Source: CAYSIX01 sp964431205
GTDB taxonomy: Bacteria > Planctomycetota > Phycisphaerae > Phycisphaerales > Phycisphaeraceae
Reading direction: 5' to 3'
Length of the DNA: 13,098 nt
Assembly (NCBI GenBank): GCA_964431205.1
Contig: CAYSIX010000108.1
Span: 1 to 13,098, forward strand
Under the pieces are notes generated by a model that was given only the letters and a program-made list of their open reading frames with translations, was not told the DNA's origin and did no database searches. Every line of letters starts with the position of its first letter. The first letter of the stretch is position 1. This document shows, piece by piece, positions 12,792-13,098 of the stretch. Both the position numbers and the translations under genes were made by a program.

Positions 12792-13098
12792 TCAGGCGCA
12801 GACGCCCATCGGTCGCATTCGTTGCAGCAACCGCCAGCAGACCAGTTGCATCCGCGGCAGGTGGAACGCGCCCTTCCACAGGTTGCCCTTGAGGGTCACG
12901 GACAGACCGCCGTCGCGGTGCAGGTACCCGAACCACTCACCGAACTCGGGGTCGGCGAAGTGCTCGTGCGCCCAGTCGTCCACCCGGCGATGCCATCGCA
13001 GGTAGCGCTCATCACCGGTCAAGTGATAGGCCATGAGCGTGGCAATGATCGTCTCGTTGTGCGGCCACCAGAACTTCATGTCGTGCCAGTACTCCTGC
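12792..13098 (-). CDS. N-acylglucosamine 2-epimerase family protein, C-terminal part (5' end beyond window)
   Basis: The frame is open at the right edge and ends with TGA at 12792-12794; 101 codons are visible. The reading at the edge, QEYWHDMKFWWPHNE, continues through an apparent internal Met, so the gene starts outside the window. The motifs KFWWPHNE, EWFGYLHRDG and LKGNLWKGAFHLPRM are hallmarks of the C-terminal part of the AGE (N-acylglucosamine 2-epimerase) alpha/alpha-barrel family. They carry histidines (PHNE, HRDG) conserved across the family. Members interconvert N-acetylglucosamine and N-acetylmannosamine, or related aldose-ketose pairs such as mannose-fructose. The substrate cannot be told from this part. 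It is host metabolic DNA flanking the inserted element. Confidence 0.9.
   Translation of the reverse strand, partial: QEYWHDMKFWWPHNETIIATLMAYHLTGDERYLRWHRRVDDWAHEHFADPEFGEWFGYLHRDGGLSVTLKGNLWKGAFHLPRMQLVCWRLLQRMRPMGVCA

Noticed and set aside
1..13098. CRISPR array or insertion sequence
   Set aside because: No regularly spaced direct repeats and no transposase or terminal inverted repeats were seen by eye.

Overview
The window is a very GC-rich accessory region from a bacterium that is probably a member of the Planctomycetota. Four things suggest this: a secreted protein that pairs a dockerin-like calcium repeat with a PEP-CTERM tail, a tyrosine recombinase with the GQTD variant common in planctomycete integrases, a DUF1580-like small DNA-binding protein, and the base composition. 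The taxonomic call is inference, because no rRNA or marker gene is present.

Almost everything left of about 12371 looks like one end of an integrated element, most likely a prophage or phage-like element. Its right boundary is a 3' fragment of a tRNA-Lys(TTT) gene at 12325-12371, with the integrase gene (11141-12112, minus) directly inside it. Beyond the boundary is apparent host DNA: an intrinsic terminator, a short remnant resembling the C-terminus of cytochrome c oxidase subunit III, and the C-terminal part of an N-acylglucosamine 2-epimerase-family gene that runs off the right edge.

The left half (1-6695, minus) is one continuous reading frame of at least 2231 codons, with its GTG start at 6695 and no stop before the window edge. 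It is easy to miss because it is open-ended and long meaningless frames lie opposite it. Its order is: helical N-terminus, Gly/Ala-rich hydrophobic segment, ParB-like domain, GGDEF diguanylate-cyclase-like domain, a linker typical of phage polyvalent proteins, DdrB/ParB-like domain, and an HExxH metallopeptidase-like motif. This is a giant phage 'polyvalent' protein, of the type thought to enter the new host with the DNA. The near-complete GGDEF active site within it is the most striking observation.

Between the giant gene and the integrase are small genes. A divergently expressed 106-residue orphan (6950-7270) has a strong promoter, a terminator-like hairpin in its leader and a strong terminator after it. 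Then come a DUF1580-like DNA-binding protein (minus), an HTH protein resembling a small terminase subunit (plus), and a minus-strand group. That group is a 66-residue membrane protein overlapping a PEP-CTERM secreted protein, a terminator, then a secreted ComEA-like helix-hairpin-helix protein coupled to a sigma-factor-like regulator. The regulator runs about 200 bp antisense into the terminase-like gene. The cassette next to the integrase therefore encodes envelope or secreted proteins plus a regulator, which looks like cargo that alters the host surface or its handling of DNA.
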